Positions 6,197 through 7,530 of a DNA stretch of 7,530 bases are shown piece after piece (position 1 is the first letter of the stretch; each line of letters starts with the position of its first letter). The notes beneath the pieces are model-generated. The model did no database searches and had not been told where the DNA came from. It worked only from the letters and a program-made list of their open reading frames with translations. Location of the stretch: assembly GCA_003343905.1 (NCBI GenBank), contig QAKI01000021.1:1-7530 (forward strand). The letters run 5' to 3'. The position numbers and the translations under genes are program-made. This DNA comes from Subdoligranulum variabile. GTDB taxonomy: Bacteria; Bacillota; Clostridia; Oscillospirales; Ruminococcaceae.

Positions 6197-6796
6197 TCAT
6201 TCGTCCGGCCCGGCGCAGTATCCGGGTAAAAAGACCTGTAACGGGCTGTAGCGGTCCTGCAGCAGCTCCCCGGCTTCGGGGGCACGGCGCACCGGCGTTT
6301 CGGTGTGCAGGGGCAGCCGCAGCGCGGCCGTGAACGGCCCCGGCCCGCCGCTCTGCACCACCGCGCCGCCGCATACGGCGGCCAGGCGCAGCAGCAGGGA
6401 ACGGGCGTCCGGCGGCAGGTCGCGCCCCAGCCCGCCCCGCAGCACCAGCACGGCGGCGCCCGGGGCGGCGTCCAGTTGCAGCACGGCCCGCGAACCGCCC
6501 TGTTCCAGCACGCCTTCCATCCAGCAGAGCACAGCGGCCTGCAGCAGACTGCGCGGCACCGCCGCCGGGGCCGGGCGGGCCGCCGGGGCAAAGTAGAACC
6601 AGCCGGGGCGGCGGCGCACACTTTCCTGCAAAGCGGCGGCCAGTGCTTCCAGTTCGGCGTTCAGTTCCAGGGGCCTGCGGGGCGGCGGGGCCGACAACGC
6701 TTCCCCCAGCCAGATCAGCCGCAGCCGCGGCAGCACCGCCTGCCCGCCGGCGGCCTGTTCCGCCAGCAGGGCGCGGGCCGGGTCATCAAGCTGCAT
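6197..6796 (-). CDS. Small protein with a degenerate histidine-kinase-like ATPase region
   Basis: This is a 199-residue Ala/Leu/Arg-rich protein. No membrane segment or signal peptide is seen. Residues about 47-163 follow the order of a sensor-kinase C-terminus: a helical stretch (NAELEALAAALQESVRRRPG), an N-box-like helix (SLLQAAVLCWMEGVLEQGG), beta strands, and CGGAVVQSG-GPGPFTAALRLPL (142-163), close to the HGG-S-G-F-LPL ending of GHKL ATPases. The N-box asparagine and the usual DxGxG motif are not evident, so ATP binding is doubtful. No phosphoacceptor histidine is identifiable. It may be a decayed or repurposed kinase domain; a wholly unrelated protein is possible. The ATG at 6796 is set by an outstanding ribosome-binding site (GGAGGTGAT, eight bases from the end of GGAGG to the ATG). 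It is divergent from gap and convergent with the membrane protein. Confidence 0.72.
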   Translation of the reverse strand: MQLDDPARALLAEQAAGGQAVLPRLRLIWLGEALSAPPPRRPLELNAELEALAAALQESVRRRPGWFYFAPAARPAPAAVPRSLLQAAVLCWMEGVLEQGGSRAVLQLDAAPGAAVLVLRGGLGRDLPPDARSLLLRLAAVCGGAVVQSGGPGPFTAALRLPLHTETPVRRAPEAGELLQDRYSPLQVFLPGYCAGPDE

Positions 6797-6800
6797 GGGG

Positions 6801-6809
6801 ATCACCTCC
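6801..6809 (-). promoter_or_regulatory. Strong ribosome-binding site fixing the start at 6796
   Basis: The minus strand reads GGAGGTGAT, an uninterrupted match to the 16S rRNA 3' end (anti-Shine-Dalgarno), followed by CCCC and the ATG. It rules against the longer open frame that continues to 6961, which crosses the gap promoter. Confidence 0.8.
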
Positions 6810-6919
6810 AATGCACATAGTCTGTGCAGTTTACGCCCCCGCCGCGCTGGAAAATGCTGCCGCGCCCGGCATACCCGTAATTTTTTTGAAAAAATTGCGT
6901 TAAAAGAATAACATCCCTC

Positions 6920-6948
6920 TTGCAGATTGTGTAAGAATAGGGTACAAT
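6920..6948 (+). promoter_or_regulatory. Sigma-A-type promoter of gap
   Basis: TTGCAG (6920-6925), a 17-base spacer, then TACAAT (6943-6948). Transcription would start near 6955, giving a leader of about 60 bases. The -10 lies inside a perfect dyad (6941-6954). The element has the same form as the promoter at 5152-5180 (TTGCA, N17, TACAAT). Confidence 0.75.
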
Positions 6949-6954
6949 AGTACC
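6941..6954. promoter_or_regulatory. Perfect inverted repeat over the gap -10 element
   Basis: GGTAC-AATA-GTACC has 5-base arms and a 4-base centre, and covers the -10 box and the bases just before the start site. Its position would suit a repressor operator. Short dyads like this also arise by chance, and no regulator is identified. Confidence 0.35.
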
Positions 6955-6962
6955 ATACCAAA

Positions 6963-7001
6963 GAGCGGAAACCCCGCTTGCAAGGTTATACAACAATCTT
7001 G
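6963..7001 (+). promoter_or_regulatory. Two consecutive hairpins in the gap mRNA leader
   Basis: Hairpin 1 pairs 6963-6968 with 6974-6979 (six pairs, one G-U). Hairpin 2 pairs 6981-6987 with 6995-7001 (seven pairs, one G-U) and its last base is the first G of the ribosome-binding site GGGAGG (7001-7006). They could stabilise the abundant gap mRNA or modulate access to the ribosome. No known riboswitch is recognised. Confidence 0.35.
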
Positions 7002-7014
7002 GGAGGATTTTACT

Positions 7015-7530
7015 ATGGCTGTTAAAGTTGCTATCAATGGTTTTGGCCGTATCGGCCGTCTGGCTTTCCGTCAGATGTTTGAAGCGGACGGCTACGAAGT
7101 CGTCGCGATCAACGACCTGACCAGCCCCGCTATGCTGGCTCACCTGCTGAAGTACGACACCGCTCAGGGCTCTTTCCTGGGCAAGATCGGTGAGAACAAG
7201 CACACCGTCGAGGCTGGCGATGACTGCATCATCGTCGACGGCAAGAAGATCACCATCTACGCGATCAAGGACGCCAAGGACTGCCCCTGGGGCGAGCTGG
7301 GCATCGACGTCGTGCTGGAGTGCACCGGCTTCTACACCAGCAAGGAGAAGAGCATGGCTCACATCGCCGCTGGCGCCAAGAAGGTCGTTATCTCCGCTCC
7401 TGCCGGCAATGACCTGAAGACCATCGTCTACTCCGTCAACGAGAAGACCCTGACCAAGGAAGATCAGGTCATCTCCGCTGCTTCCTGCACCACCAACTGC
7501 CTGGCCCCCATGGCCGACACCCTGAACAAG
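7015..7530 (+). CDS. gap: Glyceraldehyde-3-phosphate dehydrogenase (5' part, cut by window end)
   Basis: The first 172 residues are present of a protein normally about 335 long. It oxidises glyceraldehyde 3-phosphate to 1,3-bisphosphoglycerate in glycolysis, in the cytoplasm, as a tetramer. Seen: the Rossmann start VAINGFGRIGRLAFRQ (4-19); AINDL with Asp34 at the NAD-selecting position; ECTGFY; and the active site SAASCTTNCLAPM with catalytic Cys158. GGGAGG at 7001-7006, eight bases before the ATG, supports the start. Codon choice is strongly biased (AAG for Lys, CTG for Leu, GGC for Gly), as expected for a highly expressed gene, and similar to the ABC ATPase gene at the left edge. It has its own sigma-A-type promoter and faces away from the small kinase-like gene. 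The downstream neighbour, often pgk, is outside the window. Confidence 0.98.
   Translation, partial: MAVKVAINGFGRIGRLAFRQMFEADGYEVVAINDLTSPAMLAHLLKYDTAQGSFLGKIGENKHTVEAGDDCIIVDGKKITIYAIKDAKDCPWGELGIDVVLECTGFYTSKEKSMAHIAAGAKKVVISAPAGNDLKTIVYSVNEKTLTKEDQVISAASCTTNCLAPMADTLNK

Larger units (their letters stand above)
6797..7014. other. Divergent intergenic region between gap and the minus-strand gene
   Basis: This 218-base stretch has no gene. It holds the ribosome-binding site of the minus-strand gene, an AT-rich patch (6879-6912, with a T7 run followed by A-rich sequence), and the gap promoter and leader. I could not find a convincing sigma-A promoter for the minus-strand gene here. Confidence 0.7.

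Noticed and set aside
6797..6961. Longer form of the kinase-like gene starting at 6961
   Set aside because: It crosses the gap promoter and lacks a ribosome-binding site; the ATG at 6796 follows GGAGGTGAT.
6802..7362. 186-codon minus-strand frame opposite gap
   Set aside because: It is antisense to the conserved GAPDH coding region and its promoter; a shadow of codon bias.
1..7530. CRISPR array, transposon ends, tRNA or rRNA
   Set aside because: No spaced short direct repeats, cloverleaf, transposase or terminal inverted repeats were seen on either strand.

Overview
The window looks like chromosomal DNA from a GC-rich, low-passage-of-mobile-DNA Firmicute, most likely a gut Oscillospiraceae/Ruminococcaceae relative of Faecalibacterium, Gemmiger or Subdoligranulum. 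This is inferred from three things: strong Shine-Dalgarno sites (GGAGG, GGAGGTGAT), a SpoIID-type protein, and high GC combined with Gram-positive style sugar transport. No rRNA, tRNA, CRISPR array, transposase or integrase is visible.

Layout. (1) 1-454: 3' end of a carbohydrate ABC-transporter ATPase of the MsmX/UgpC type, closed by a strong terminator. (2) 565-2439: a complete three-domain fructose-family PTS permease (EIIA-EIIB-EIIC), also closed by a terminator; no fruK or fruR lies beside it. (3) 2512-4109: two tandem genes of unknown function, each 263 residues, about 67% identical by hand count. They form an exact 806-bp repeat that carries the ribosome-binding site along with the gene. 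Their bodies are AT-rich and divergent, while their last ~43 codons are GC-rich and almost identical. (4) 4127-5134, minus strand: a SpoIID/LytB-domain protein, preceded by a sigma-E-like promoter motif. (5) 5264-6079, plus strand: a polytopic membrane protein of unknown function. Its sigma-A-like promoter lies between it and spoIID. (6) 6197-6796, minus strand: a small Ala/Leu/Arg-rich protein whose C-terminal half resembles a decayed histidine-kinase ATPase domain. It faces the membrane protein across a 17-bp-stem terminator. (7) 7015-7530: the first 172 codons of glyceraldehyde-3-phosphate dehydrogenase, with a clear promoter and a leader that can form two hairpins.

Central carbon metabolism (sugar ABC ATPase, fructose PTS, GAPDH) frames an accessory middle section. 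The gene order does not suggest one operon: most genes have their own promoter or terminator. The part most worth following up is the tandem pair at 2512-4109. It has no recognised family, a mosaic composition, and a pattern suggesting duplication followed by gene conversion of the 3' ends. A second point of interest is the divergent intergenic region at 5135-5263, where a sporulation-type promoter and a vegetative promoter appear to face each other.
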